A DNA stretch of 64,000 nucleotides from Nonomuraea thailandensis. GTDB lineage: Bacteria > Actinomycetota > Actinomycetes > Streptosporangiales > Streptosporangiaceae. Location: positions 6,035,501 through 6,099,500 of the forward strand of contig NZ_JAMZEB010000002.1 of the NCBI RefSeq assembly GCF_024172165.1, read 5' to 3'. Shown here piece after piece: positions 16,445 to 25,917 of this stretch (the first letter of the stretch is position 1; each line of letters opens with the position of its first letter). The notes beneath the pieces were generated by a model that was given only the letters and a program-made list of their open reading frames with translations, was not told the origin of the DNA and made no database searches. Made by a program: the position numbers and the translations under genes.

Positions 16445-16468
16445 CCTACTGGACAACCCGTCAGTAGG
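16445..16468. promoter_or_regulatory. inverted repeat upstream of the mce operon
   Basis: A 7-bp inverted repeat CCTACTG / CAGTAGG with a 10-base spacer lies 30 bases before the first yrbE start. It may be the operator of the mce operon repressor, although no TetR/GntR-type mceR gene is adjacent. Confidence 0.4.
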
Positions 16469-16498
16469 GTTGGCGATCCGTAGGCGGCGGAGGTGGTG

Positions 16499-17290
16499 AT
16501 GGCCTGGTCCGGGTACGTCGGGCGGCGGGCCGGCTCGGCCCTCGGCCAGGTCGGTGACCTGTTCGTCATCGTCCTGGAGGGCCTGCGCCGGAGCTGGGAC
16601 GTCAGGCGCTGGTGGTGGGAGTTCGTCGACCAGTGCTGGTTCCTGGCCCGCGTCACCAGCGTCCCGGTGCTGCTGGTCGCCCTGCCCCTGGGCGCCACCG
16701 TGGCCTTACAGGTGGGCGAGCTGGCCAGGCAGCTCGGCGCCGGCTCCGCCACCGGCAGCGCGGTCTTCGTCGGCCTCATCCGCGAGGTGGCGCCGCTGGC
16801 CAGCGCGCTGCTCATCGCCGGGGCCGGCGGCAGCGCGATGACCTCCGACATCGGCGCGCGGCACATCCGCGACGAGCTGAGCGCGATGGAGGTCATGTCG
16901 GTCAATCCGATCCATCGCCTGGTCACGCCGCGCATGTGGGCGGCCAGCACGATCGCGGTCTGCCTGTGCCCGCTGGTCATCGTGGCGGGCGCGGCCGGCG
17001 GCTACTTCTTCAACGTCGTCGTGCAGGGCGTCACGCCCGGCGCGTACTTCGACGGGGCGCTGTCGCTGGTCGTGGCCTCCGACCTGTACGTGACGCTGTT
17101 CAAGGCGTGGATCTTCGGGTTCGTCGCGGCGGGCGTGGCCTGCTGGAAGGGCATGACGTGCGCGACCAGCCCGGTCGGGGTGGGCCGGGCGGTCAACCAG
17201 GCCACCGTGGTGACGTTCATGCTGGTGTTCACGCTCAACTACGTGATCTCGGCCGTGTACTTCCTGGCCTACCCGCCGAGGTCGCTCTGA
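16499..17290 (+). CDS. MlaE/YrbE-type ABC permease (first mce permease)
   Basis: This 263-residue integral membrane protein of the MlaE (YrbE) family is one of the paired permeases of a lipid-importing Mce complex. About five TM segments are visible, with the family signature region VGLIREVAPLASALLIAGAGGSAMTSDIGARHIRDELSAMEVM around residues 95-140. ATG 16499 is preferred (GGAGG six bases upstream) over two preceding GTG codons. Its TGA overlaps the ATG of the second permease. It is the first gene of a nine-gene operon. Confidence 0.93.
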   Translation: MAWSGYVGRRAGSALGQVGDLFVIVLEGLRRSWDVRRWWWEFVDQCWFLARVTSVPVLLVALPLGATVALQVGELARQLGAGSATGSAVFVGLIREVAPLASALLIAGAGGSAMTSDIGARHIRDELSAMEVMSVNPIHRLVTPRMWAASTIAVCLCPLVIVAGAAGGYFFNVVVQGVTPGAYFDGALSLVVASDLYVTLFKAWIFGFVAAGVACWKGMTCATSPVGVGRAVNQATVVTFMLVFTLNYVISAVYFLAYPPRSL

Positions 17291-18144
17291 TGGTCACGCG
17301 GACCGCCGGCCTGCGGATCGCCCTGAAGGGGCGGGACGCGGCCGAGCGGTTCGCCTCGCTGGCCGACTGGCCGCTGTTCGTGTGGCGGGTGCTGTTCTAC
17401 TCCGTGCGCGACGTCGTGCTGCGGCTGAAGTACTTCAAGGTCGTCATCCGGCAGGTCAGCGACGTCGTCGTCGGCGTCGGGGCGACCGTCATCGGCGGCG
17501 GCATGATCTTCGTGGTGTTCACGATGGCGTTCGTCGTGGGCGCCACCGTGGGCCTGCAGGGCTACCAGGGGTTGCAGGCCATCGGCGCGGAGTCGTTCAT
17601 GGGGCTGGTCGGCAGCTTCGCCAACGTCCGCGAGATCACCCCGATCATCGCGGCCACGGCGCTGGCGGCGCAGGTCGGCTCGTCGTTCACGGCGGAGCTG
17701 GGCGCGATGCGGATCTCCGACGAGATCGACGCGCTGGAGGTGATGGGCATCAACGCCTTCACCTACCTGATCTGCACCCGCGTCGTGGCGGCGCTGCTGG
17801 CGCTGGTGCCGATCTACCTCATCGCGCTGTTCGCCAGCTTCTTCGCCACGCGGCTGATGTGCACCGTGCTGTTCGGGCTGGCGCCCGGCGTCTACGACTA
17901 CTACTTCTACCTGTACCTGCCGGTCAGCGACATCGTGTTCAGCGTCGCCAAGGTCGCGGTGTTCGCCTTCGCCGTCATCGTGATCCACTGCTTCCACGGT
18001 TTCCACGCCACGGGCGGGCCGGTGGGCGTGGGCGTGGCGGCGGGCCGGGCCATCCGCCAGTCGATCGTCACGATCGTGCTGCTCAACCTGCTGCTGTCGT
18101 ACCTGTTCTGGGGCGGCGGCGGCAACATACCGCTGACGGGGTGA
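17290..18144 (+). CDS. MlaE/YrbE-type ABC permease (second mce permease)
   Basis: This 284-residue partner permease of the MlaE/YrbE family has the same signature (REITPIIAATALAAQVGSSFTAELGAMRISDEIDALEVMGIN). It should form a heterodimer with the preceding product in the cytoplasmic membrane, beneath the MCE protein tunnel. The start overlaps the upstream stop by one base. No ATPase (MceG/MlaF) is encoded in the operon, so the pair must recruit one from elsewhere, as in mycobacteria. Confidence 0.93.
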   Translation: MVTRTAGLRIALKGRDAAERFASLADWPLFVWRVLFYSVRDVVLRLKYFKVVIRQVSDVVVGVGATVIGGGMIFVVFTMAFVVGATVGLQGYQGLQAIGAESFMGLVGSFANVREITPIIAATALAAQVGSSFTAELGAMRISDEIDALEVMGINAFTYLICTRVVAALLALVPIYLIALFASFFATRLMCTVLFGLAPGVYDYYFYLYLPVSDIVFSVAKVAVFAFAVIVIHCFHGFHATGGPVGVGVAAGRAIRQSIVTIVLLNLLLSYLFWGGGGNIPLTG

Positions 18145-18148
18145 GCCG

Positions 18149-19162
18149 GTGGCCCGAGCTGATCTCCCTCTCGCCGCCCGGCTGGGCATCGCGCTGGCCG
18201 TGCTGGCCGTCTTCGCCGCCGCGGCCCTGTACGCCGTGCGCGCCGCCACCCAGGTCCCCGGCACCCGCATCGACGCCGTGTTCGGCCGGGCCGGCCAGGG
18301 CCTCGACACCGGCTCCCCCGTCAAGATCCGCGGCATCACGGTGGGCGAGGTGACGGGCCTGTCGCTGGACGCCGGGGGCCGGGCCGTGGTCACCATGCAC
18401 GTGACCGTCAGGCTGCCCAGGACGACGGTCGCCACCGTGGAGCCCGCGTCGGTGTTCGGCCCCAAGTTCGTCGGCCTGGAGCCGGGCTCCGGCGAGACCA
18501 CCGGCCCCTACCTGGCCGCCGGTGCCGTCATCACCGACACCCGGGACCCGCTCGACCTGTCCGGCACGCTCGGCGACGCCTACGAGGGCCTGGACGCGGT
18601 CGATCCGCGCGAGGTCACGGTCATCGTGCACACGCTGGCCAAGGGGCTGGAGGGTCAGGGAAGCGACCTGCGGGAGCTGATCGGCGACGCCGGCGACGTC
18701 GTGGACGTGGCGCACCGGCACCGGCAGCGGGCCAGGCAGTTCCTGCACGACGCGGCGCTGCTGGGCACGGCCCTGTCGGACAAGGGCGACGACCTCGTGG
18801 CCATCTCCTCCGACGTCAACGTCATCACGCCGGACCTGCTGGAGCGGGCCGACAAGGTCCGCGTGCTGCTGCAGGAGATCACCTCGGTCTCCGGCCAGGT
18901 CACGCACGGCCTGGCCGAGCACCGGCAGAACCTGCGGGCCGGCGTGCACTCGGGCGAGCGCGTGGCCGCGCTCATCTACGCCCAGCTCGGCCTGGCGGGC
19001 GACGGCGTACGCGGCCTGGGCAGGCTGGTGGACCTGCTGAACGAGCTGATCGAGGCGCCGGGCCCGGGCAACAGCCGCCAGCTCCAGGTGGAGGCGTTCG
19101 TGGCCACCGACATCTGCGAGCTGATCGTCGGCGCCTGCGGCCCGACCGACGGGAGGCGCTGA
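18149..19162 (+). CDS. MCE family protein, first of six (MceA position)
   Basis: This 337-residue protein has an N-terminal TM anchor (about 11-32), one MCE domain (about 38-115; GSPVKIRGITVGEVTGL is the typical opening) and a long helical region that in solved MCE complexes builds the tunnel of the hexamer. It starts at a GTG five bases after the second permease, and its stop overlaps the next start. Together the six MCE proteins form a hetero-hexamer that carries lipids or sterols across the cell envelope. Confidence 0.9.
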   Translation: MARADLPLAARLGIALAVLAVFAAAALYAVRAATQVPGTRIDAVFGRAGQGLDTGSPVKIRGITVGEVTGLSLDAGGRAVVTMHVTVRLPRTTVATVEPASVFGPKFVGLEPGSGETTGPYLAAGAVITDTRDPLDLSGTLGDAYEGLDAVDPREVTVIVHTLAKGLEGQGSDLRELIGDAGDVVDVAHRHRQRARQFLHDAALLGTALSDKGDDLVAISSDVNVITPDLLERADKVRVLLQEITSVSGQVTHGLAEHRQNLRAGVHSGERVAALIYAQLGLAGDGVRGLGRLVDLLNELIEAPGPGNSRQLQVEAFVATDICELIVGACGPTDGRR

Positions 19163-20205
19163 TGGAACGCGTGCGCCGCCGCTGGACCTTCCTGCGTTTC
19201 GTGCTGTTCATCGGCCTGACCGTGTCGCTGATCGTGTTCATCGCCGTGCAGATCGCCCGGGTGAGCACGGGCGGCGGCTACCGGCTGACCGCCGTCTTCG
19301 ACGACGTGTCGGGGCTGGTCGAGGGCGACCAGGTGAAGATCGCCGGAGCGCCGGTCGGCCAGGTGGACTCGATCAGGGTCGTGGACGGGCGGGCGGAGGT
19401 GACCATGGAGGTGCAGGACGCGGTCAGGGTGCCGACGGACACCGAGGCCGCGATCCGCTGGCGCAACGCCGTCGGCCAGCGCGTGGTCTACCTGCTGCCC
19501 GGCACCGCGCCCGGCAGGCTGCCGCCCGGCTCGCGCATCACCCGCACCTCCTCCGTCGTGGACATCGGCGAGCTGGTCAGCGACCTCGGCCCGCTCACCC
19601 GCAGCCTGGACCCCGAGCAGATCAACCAGCTCCTGACGGCCGCCGCCACCTCGCTCAAGGGCAACGACCGCAACATCCCGCGCCTGCTCGACAACGTCAA
19701 CGCCATCACCACCACGGTCGCCGAGCGCAAGCAGACCATCGAGCGGCTCCTGGAGGACTACGCCACCGTCACCGGCGTGGTGGCCAAGCGGGACGCGCAG
19801 ATCGAGCGGCTGGTGGACAACCTGGTCACGCTGTCGGAGGCGTTCGCCGACAACCGGCGGCTCGTGGACGACGCGCTGGTGGAGCTGTCGGCCACCTTCC
19901 ACACCTCCGACGAGGTGCTCGGCAGGAACGCCGACGAGCTCGGCCGGCTGGTGGACAACCTGTCGGGGCTCACCGGCGGCATCAGGCGGCACGTGGGCGA
20001 GATCGACAAGGTGGTCGGCACCTTCCCGCCGCTGCTCACGCGGGCGTACTCGTCGGTCAACCGGGGCCACTACTTCATCACCGCCGTCCCCTGCCTGGCG
20101 CTCAGCGCCGCGCCCTGCCCGTACGGGATGCAGACGCCGCCGCCGCTGCGCAACACCCGCATCCAGAGCGAGAAGGACCTCAGGAAGCTGCTGGTGGGCC
20201 GGTGA
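19162..20205 (+). CDS. MCE family protein, second of six (MceB position)
   Basis: This 347-residue protein has an N-terminal TM helix (about 10-32), an MCE domain (about 38-115; VSGLVEGDQVKIAGAPVGQVDSI) and helical repeats containing LLDNVNAI and VDNL heptads that suggest coiled coil. Two cysteines lie near the C-terminus (CLALSAAPC), as often seen in MceB. It overlaps both neighbours (ATGA at its start, GTGA at its end). Confidence 0.9.
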   Translation: MERVRRRWTFLRFVLFIGLTVSLIVFIAVQIARVSTGGGYRLTAVFDDVSGLVEGDQVKIAGAPVGQVDSIRVVDGRAEVTMEVQDAVRVPTDTEAAIRWRNAVGQRVVYLLPGTAPGRLPPGSRITRTSSVVDIGELVSDLGPLTRSLDPEQINQLLTAAATSLKGNDRNIPRLLDNVNAITTTVAERKQTIERLLEDYATVTGVVAKRDAQIERLVDNLVTLSEAFADNRRLVDDALVELSATFHTSDEVLGRNADELGRLVDNLSGLTGGIRRHVGEIDKVVGTFPPLLTRAYSSVNRGHYFITAVPCLALSAAPCPYGMQTPPPLRNTRIQSEKDLRKLLVGR

Positions 20206-21221
20206 AGTCCTTCCGTGATCGCAACAAGCACGCCGTCGGCCTGGTGTCGCTGGCCACGCTGGCCGTCGTCCTCGTGGCCACGTTCCTCGTCGGCAACCTC
20301 GGGCTGCTGGAAGGCGGTTACACCGTGTCGGGGGTGTTCGTCGACTCCGGCGGGCTGCGCACCGGCAACGACGTGCGCGTCGCCGGGGTGCGGGTGGGCA
20401 AGGTGACCGAGGTGCGGGCCGACTACGGCCAGGGGCACGTGGTCGTCACCTGGAAGGTGGACGACGGCGTGCGGCTCGGCCGCTCCACACGGGCCGACGT
20501 CGCCCTGTCCAACCTGCTCGGCGGCCGGTACGTCAGGCTCACCGGCGCCGTCGCGCCCCCGTACCTGGACCAGCTCCCCGAGGCCCAGCGGCGCATCCCG
20601 GTGCAGCGGACCGGCGTGCCCACCCTCGTCAACGACGCCGTCAAGGACGCCACCAGGCTGGTCGAGCGGCTCGACACCGAGGCCGTGGACGACCTGCTCG
20701 CCGAGCTGGGCAAGCTCGACACCTTCAAGCGCGGCCGCGTCACCCGGCTCCTGGACAACATCGGCGAGTTGTCGCAGACCATCAGCAGGAGCGAGCCACA
20801 GCTCCAGCGGCTGCTCGACAACGGCACCAGGGTCATGGAGGTCCTGGAGAAGAAGGACGCCCAGCTCGGGCGGCTCATCGACGCCGTCGAGGTGATGCTG
20901 AACGAGCTGCGCAGGCGCCGCAACGAGCTGCGCACCATCCTCGGCGACGGCAGCGACCTGGTGCGGAGCACCACCCGGCTGATCACCGAGCACGAGAAGA
21001 CGCTGGTGCGCGTGCTCGACGACAACGCGGCCATCACCACCCGGCTCAGCGGCAGCACCGGGCGGCTCAACTCGCTGCTGGCGTGGGCGGGGCCGACGTT
21101 CTCCGGGCTGGCCACGATGGGCGGGCAGGGGCCGTGGCTGGAGGCCATCGCCACGGGCCTGGGGCCGATCAACCCCGAGGTGCTGGCCGCCATCGCCAAG
21201 GACAGGGAGAGCGAGCGGTGA
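20202..21221 (+). CDS. MCE family protein, third of six (MceC position)
   Basis: This 339-residue protein has an N-terminal TM helix (about 11-30), an MCE domain (about 35-110; SGGLRTGNDVRVAGVRVGKVTEV) and a long amphipathic helical part. The GTG start overlaps the previous stop (GTGA), so translation is coupled. The C-terminal tail is short, without the proline-rich extension of some mycobacterial MceC proteins. Confidence 0.9.
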   Translation: MKSFRDRNKHAVGLVSLATLAVVLVATFLVGNLGLLEGGYTVSGVFVDSGGLRTGNDVRVAGVRVGKVTEVRADYGQGHVVVTWKVDDGVRLGRSTRADVALSNLLGGRYVRLTGAVAPPYLDQLPEAQRRIPVQRTGVPTLVNDAVKDATRLVERLDTEAVDDLLAELGKLDTFKRGRVTRLLDNIGELSQTISRSEPQLQRLLDNGTRVMEVLEKKDAQLGRLIDAVEVMLNELRRRRNELRTILGDGSDLVRSTTRLITEHEKTLVRVLDDNAAITTRLSGSTGRLNSLLAWAGPTFSGLATMGGQGPWLEAIATGLGPINPEVLAAIAKDRESER

Positions 21222-22243
21222 GGCGGCTCGCGGCGGTGCTGCTCGCCTGGACGCTCCTGGCCTCCGGCTGCTCGGTGGGCGGGGCGGGGCCGTACCTGCT
21301 GGTGGCGATCTTCAGCCAGGCGCCCTCCCTGTACGAGGAGGCGCGGGTGAAGGTCATGGGACTCGACGCGGGGTACGTGGACCGGATCCGGATATCCGGC
21401 GACAAGGTGCGGGTCGAGCTGCGGATCGACCGGCACGTGCCGCTGCCGTCCGGCGTCAAGGCCGTGGTCGCGCCGCAGAACACGCTGGGCGAGCGCAACG
21501 TCGTGCTCCACCCGCCGTGGAAGCCGGGCGACGAGCGGATCCAGGCCGGGGCGACGATCCCGCTGGAGCGCACCGACCTGCCGGTGGAGATCGACGAGGC
21601 GCTCGACGCGTTCACCAAGCTGACCGACGCGCTCGACGACGAGAAGCTGGGTGACGTGGCGGGCGACCTGGCCGACGGGGTGCGCGGGCGCGGCAGGACG
21701 ATCAACGACGCGATCGCCGACACCGCCGACCTCACCGGCGTCCTGGCCAAGCAGGACCAGCAGCTCGTGGACCTGGCCAGGAGCCTGAACGAGCTGGCCA
21801 CCAGCCTCAACCGGCGCGAGCGCCAGGTGACCGGCGCCATCGACTCCTTCTCCGAGGCGAGCGCGATCCTGGCGGAGGAGCGACAGCGGCTGCGCGGGTT
21901 CGTCACGGCCATGGCCGGGTTCGTGCGGCGCGGCGACGTGATCATCGAGCAGTACGCGGAACGGCTGCCCAGGGCGGCCACGACGCTGGCCGAGCTGGTG
22001 CTGACGGTCCGGGCCAACAGCGCCTCCACCGCGCGCGCCGTCAAGGGCGCCGCCGACTTCGCCGACATCCTGATCGACTCCTGGGACCGCAAGCAGCACG
22101 TGCTCAAGATCCGCGTCGTGCTGAACGCGATGACCAGGGCGTGGCTGACGCCGCTGTTCGACGCGCTGAACCTGGGCCCGGTGCCGTGCCTGCCCGCCGG
22201 GCTGAGCAACTGCCCCTTCGAACGCCGGGGAGGCTCACGATGA
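21218..22243 (+). CDS. MCE family lipoprotein, fourth of six (MceD position)
   Basis: This 341-residue MCE protein, unlike the canonical mycobacterial MceD, has a lipoprotein signal peptide with lipobox LASGC (Cys19) instead of a TM anchor. The MCE domain spans about 30-115. The GTG start overlaps the upstream stop. With the next gene also encoding a lipoprotein, two of the six subunits are predicted to be lipid-anchored. Confidence 0.88.
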   Translation: MRRLAAVLLAWTLLASGCSVGGAGPYLLVAIFSQAPSLYEEARVKVMGLDAGYVDRIRISGDKVRVELRIDRHVPLPSGVKAVVAPQNTLGERNVVLHPPWKPGDERIQAGATIPLERTDLPVEIDEALDAFTKLTDALDDEKLGDVAGDLADGVRGRGRTINDAIADTADLTGVLAKQDQQLVDLARSLNELATSLNRRERQVTGAIDSFSEASAILAEERQRLRGFVTAMAGFVRRGDVIIEQYAERLPRAATTLAELVLTVRANSASTARAVKGAADFADILIDSWDRKQHVLKIRVVLNAMTRAWLTPLFDALNLGPVPCLPAGLSNCPFERRGGSR

Positions 22244-23238
22244 TCGGACGGCCGGCCGCCGCGCTGGCGGCGCTGGCCCTGGCCGCCGGGTGCTCGCTGC
22301 AGACCCTCGGCGCGACCACCGGCGACATGACCCTGCACGCCGTCTTCGACGACGTGCAGAGCCTGGTGGCCGGGCACAGCGTGCAGATCGCCGACGTACG
22401 CGTGGGCACGGTCACCGGCATCCGGCTGGAGGGCTACCGGGCCAGGGTGACCATGTCGGTCCAGTCGGCGCACCGGGTGCCCGAGGGCAGCACGGCCACC
22501 GTCGCCAAGACGTCCGTGCTCGGCGAGAACTACGTCCAGCTCGCCCCGCCCGCCGGGAAGAGCCTGGCCGGCGGCCCGTACCTGAAGGACGGCGCCACCA
22601 TCGCCGAGACCTCGGTCGAGCCCGACATCGAGCAGGTCACCGCCAAGGCCGGGCCGCTCATCGAGGCGCTCGGCGCGCAGGACGTGAACGCCGTCCTGGA
22701 CGCCGCCTCCACGGCCTTCGCCGGGCAGGGCGACGAGGTGAACCGGCTGATCAAGCAGACCGCGCAGGTCACCGACGCCTACGCCGCCGCCCGCCGCGAC
22801 CTCGGCACCTCCATCGACGCCCTGGCCAGGCTCGGCGACGACCTGGCCGAGGGCAGCGCCGAGCTGGACCGGCTGCCGGGCACGCTGGCCGCGGCCACCG
22901 AACGCCTCGCGCACGGCCGGCGGCACGTCAAGCACACGATCGTCGCGCTCACCAGGCTGGCCGAGCAGGCCAACCTCACCGTCTACCCGCGCCACGCCGA
23001 GCGGCTGCGCACGCTGCTGCGCGAGCTGGAGGCCGTCTCCACGGCCATGCAGCGGGGCAAGGAGGACCTGAAGGCGCTGGTGGCCAAGCTGCAGGCGTTC
23101 ATCGACACGCCGCCGATCACCGTCAATGGTCAGGTGCTGATCTACGTGTGGCTGAAGGGCCTGCTGCCGAGCGTGCGCGGGACCCCCGTTCGCGAGCGGG
23201 GCGGGGACTTCAGCCTGTTGCTGGAGCCGCCGCGATGA
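22240..23238 (+). CDS. MCE family lipoprotein, fifth of six (MceE position)
   Basis: This 332-residue MCE lipoprotein has lipobox LAAGC (Cys18) after a short signal peptide and an MCE domain at about 28-110 (VQSLVAGHSVQIADVRVGTVTGI). It corresponds to the lipoprotein LprK/MceE of mycobacterial operons. Overlapping ATGA junctions tie it to both neighbours. Confidence 0.9.
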   Translation: MIGRPAAALAALALAAGCSLQTLGATTGDMTLHAVFDDVQSLVAGHSVQIADVRVGTVTGIRLEGYRARVTMSVQSAHRVPEGSTATVAKTSVLGENYVQLAPPAGKSLAGGPYLKDGATIAETSVEPDIEQVTAKAGPLIEALGAQDVNAVLDAASTAFAGQGDEVNRLIKQTAQVTDAYAAARRDLGTSIDALARLGDDLAEGSAELDRLPGTLAAATERLAHGRRHVKHTIVALTRLAEQANLTVYPRHAERLRTLLRELEAVSTAMQRGKEDLKALVAKLQAFIDTPPITVNGQVLIYVWLKGLLPSVRGTPVRERGGDFSLLLEPPR

Positions 23239-24602
23239 GAAGCCGCATCTACGTCAACCTCGGGTTCTTCGTGCTGCTGGGGATCGTCATGACGGTCTGG
23301 GCGTTCAGCACGATCATCCGGCTGGACGCGATCGAGCGGCCGTACCGGGTGTCGGCCGAGTTCGTCTCCTCCCCCGGGCTGATCCGCGGGTTCGACGTGG
23401 CGTACCTGGGCGTCCGGGTCGGCAAGATCGGCGACGTGCGGCTGGCGCCGGGCAGGATCGTCGTCGGCCTGGACATCGACAGGGAGATCCGGCTGCCCAA
23501 GGGCGTCACGGCCGAGGTGCGGCGCCGCTCGGCCATCGGGGAGCCGTACGTGGCGCTCTCGCCGCCGCCCACCGGCGTCACCGGGCCCGAGCTGGCTCCC
23601 GGCGACACGATCCCGCTGGCCAGGACGACCGTGCCGCTGGACTACAAGAAGCTGTTCGAAGGGGTCGGCAAGCTGCTGAACGCGGTGCCGCCCGAGGACG
23701 CCGACACCGTCGTGCACGAGCTGGCCGTCGCCCTGGACGGGCGGGCGCCCGCGATCAGGCGCATCGTCGACGACGCCCACGCCCTGACCGGGACCCTCGC
23801 CGACAACACCGAGCTGCTCGACGACCTGTCGGTGCAGCTCACCCGGCTCACCCACACGCTGGCCGGCAGGCGCGGCGAGCTGGCCTCCGGGATCTCGGAC
23901 CTGAGCACGGTGACGGCGGCGCTGCGGGCGTCCCGGACGGACCTCAACGCCTTCCTCGACCAGGGGCCCGGCGTGTTCGCGCAGCTCGACGCGGCCGTGC
24001 GGACGTCCAGGCCGGGATTCTCGTGCCTGCTGACGGCCGCGGGGCTGCCGCACCAGCCCGCCTTCTCGGCGGCGACCGAGCGGAACGTGCACCACCTGCT
24101 GGGCATCGTGCCGACCGCGCTCACCCTGGCCGACGACATCAGCGAGCGGCGCGGGGGGACCGTGTACGGGAAGGCGTCGTTCATCTTCAGCGTGCCGGGC
24201 GGGCCGGCGCCGGCCGAGGAGTACGCGGGCCCGCTCGGGCCGCCCACCGTGCCCAAGGTGCGCTCCTGCCCCTCCCGCGCGCCCGGCCCCGACAGCGAGC
24301 CCGACCCCGAGCCCGGCCCCGATCGCGGCCATCCGGACTCCGGTCCCGCCCCGGACGACGACCGGCACGCCGCCGCCTCCCGGCCCGCCGAGCGGCCTTC
24401 CGGGCAGGACACCCCGGAGCCCTCCCCCGAGACCAGCACCAAGTCGCCCAAGGGCGTGGCCGGCACCCGGGCCGCGTCAGGAACCCCGATGGACATCGCC
24501 CCGCTGATTGCCGCGATCTTCCTCGCCGTGGTGGTGAGCGGTGGCATCGTGGGCTGGATCGCGGCGGGCCGGGCCGCCCGCCGCCGTGAGGAGTCACCAT
24601 GA
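23235..24602 (+). CDS. MCE family protein, sixth of six (MceF position), with C-terminal TM
   Basis: This 455-residue protein is the largest subunit. It has an N-terminal TM helix (about 7-30), an MCE domain (about 37-115) and a helical region to about 300. A disordered Pro/Asp/Glu/Ser-rich linker (about 345-415) and a second, C-terminal TM helix (about 419-440) ending in RRREESP follow. A second TM is unusual for an MCE protein; it may anchor the far end of the subunit in the same membrane. It overlaps both neighbours. Confidence 0.88.
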   Translation: MRSRIYVNLGFFVLLGIVMTVWAFSTIIRLDAIERPYRVSAEFVSSPGLIRGFDVAYLGVRVGKIGDVRLAPGRIVVGLDIDREIRLPKGVTAEVRRRSAIGEPYVALSPPPTGVTGPELAPGDTIPLARTTVPLDYKKLFEGVGKLLNAVPPEDADTVVHELAVALDGRAPAIRRIVDDAHALTGTLADNTELLDDLSVQLTRLTHTLAGRRGELASGISDLSTVTAALRASRTDLNAFLDQGPGVFAQLDAAVRTSRPGFSCLLTAAGLPHQPAFSAATERNVHHLLGIVPTALTLADDISERRGGTVYGKASFIFSVPGGPAPAEEYAGPLGPPTVPKVRSCPSRAPGPDSEPDPEPGPDRGHPDSGPAPDDDRHAAASRPAERPSGQDTPEPSPETSTKSPKGVAGTRAASGTPMDIAPLIAAIFLAVVVSGGIVGWIAAGRAARRREESP

Positions 24603-25303
24603 CCGCCGAGCCCGAGAGAGCCTCGCAGGCCGAGCCCGAGACGGAGGACGCCCCGCCGGCCGGCCCGGAGTCCGGCCCCGAGGACGCTTCGCGGGCGGAG
24701 CCGGACGCGGACACCACGCGCGGCGACGAGCCGCCCTCCCGGGGCAGGCGCTTCACGCGGGCCAAGGTCGCCGGGGCGCTGGCCGCGATGCTGGTGGCCG
24801 CGATCGCCGCCACCGCCGTCCTGCAGTGGATCTCCGCCGCCCAGGCCCAGGACGCCCGCGCCGGCCTGGAGTCGGAGCGCGCCCTGCGCCTGGAGGTGTC
24901 CGGCGCGGCGAGCGCGTTCAGCCGCGCCCTGCTCAGCTACGACTACCAGGACCTCCAGAGCACCCGCTCCACCCTCGCCGCCCAGGCCACGGGCGACTTC
25001 CTGACCACGTACGACGCGGCGTTCGGCGGCGCGATGGCGCAGGTCATCGTCAAGCTCAAGGCCACCTCGCAGGCCACCGTCCGCCAGGTCTACCTGGCGG
25101 ACGTGGACGAGGCCACCGCCCACGCCATCGTCGTGGTGGACCAGCAGGTGAACACTTCGGAGGCGATCCGCTCCGTCAAGGACTCGCACCTTAAGATCAG
25201 CCTTGTCAAGGAGAAGGGGACCTGGAAGATTCATGACGTGACCGTGCTCGGCGCGGCGTCGGAAGACCAGTACAACCTCAACGGCGACGAGAAGAAGGAC
25301 TGA
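24599..25303 (+). CDS. Mce-associated membrane protein (Mas)
   Basis: This 234-residue protein has an acidic, disordered cytoplasmic N-terminus (1-50), one TM helix (about 56-78) and an extracytoplasmic alpha+beta domain of the NTF2-like type seen in Mce-associated proteins (ALLSYDYQDLQS, then KLKATSQATV...). These proteins are thought to stabilise or assist the Mce complex. The start overlaps the last mce gene (ATGA). It is the last gene of the operon. Confidence 0.85.
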   Translation: MTAEPERASQAEPETEDAPPAGPESGPEDASRAEPDADTTRGDEPPSRGRRFTRAKVAGALAAMLVAAIAATAVLQWISAAQAQDARAGLESERALRLEVSGAASAFSRALLSYDYQDLQSTRSTLAAQATGDFLTTYDAAFGGAMAQVIVKLKATSQATVRQVYLADVDEATAHAIVVVDQQVNTSEAIRSVKDSHLKISLVKEKGTWKIHDVTVLGAASEDQYNLNGDEKKD

Positions 25304-25320
25304 CGATCGGCCCCTTAGCG

Positions 25321-25917
25321 ATGGGTGGTCGCCCCGACGAGGTGCGCGCCCCCGACGAATGGCTCACCGAGGTGGAGCTGGAGCGGGCCGCCCGCTTCAA
25401 GTTCGACCACGACCGCACCATCTTCGTCGCCGCCCACCTCCTGGTCCGGCTGTGCGCCGCCGAGGTGCTCGGCGCCGACCCCGCGGAGCTCACGTTGCTG
25501 CAGTACTGCGACCTGCACGGCTTCGGGCACGGCAGGCCGTCCATCGAGCAGGCCCCCGACCTCGGGGTCAGCTTCAGCCACACGCGCGGCTACGTGTGCG
25601 CGGCGGCGGGTCCCGGCAACATCGGGGCGGACGCCGAGCGCGTACGACCCGGCCCCCTGGACACGGTGCTGGCCGACCGCGTGCTGACCCCGCGCGAGCG
25701 CGCGATGGTCACCGGCAACGACGAGCTGATCCGGCACTGGACCCGCAAGGAGGCGCTCATCAAGCGCGGCGAGCTGACGCTCGACAAGGTGAGCGAGGGC
25801 GGCGAGGACCTGGCCGGCCGACACCTGCTGGAGTGGAGCGCCGGCCCGGACATCAGGGTCGCGGTCGTCACCGACAGCCCCGCCCGGCGCGTGCCCATCC
25901 CCGGCCAGGCATCATGA
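25321..25917 (+). CDS. 4'-phosphopantetheinyl transferase, Sfp type
   Basis: This 198-residue enzyme moves the phosphopantetheine arm from CoA to a serine of acyl or peptidyl carrier proteins. Its Mg-binding motif is GADAE (Asp104, Glu106) and the second motif is WTRKEALIK (Trp140, Lys143, Glu144, Lys148). FSHTRGYV around residue 85 is the usual third block. It is short for Sfp (about 225) but complete at the motifs. It follows the mce operon by 17 bp and could be its last gene; no carrier-protein gene is in the window. The stop TGA lies inside a tandem repeat. Confidence 0.88.
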   Translation: MGGRPDEVRAPDEWLTEVELERAARFKFDHDRTIFVAAHLLVRLCAAEVLGADPAELTLLQYCDLHGFGHGRPSIEQAPDLGVSFSHTRGYVCAAAGPGNIGADAERVRPGPLDTVLADRVLTPRERAMVTGNDELIRHWTRKEALIKRGELTLDKVSEGGEDLAGRHLLEWSAGPDIRVAVVTDSPARRVPIPGQAS

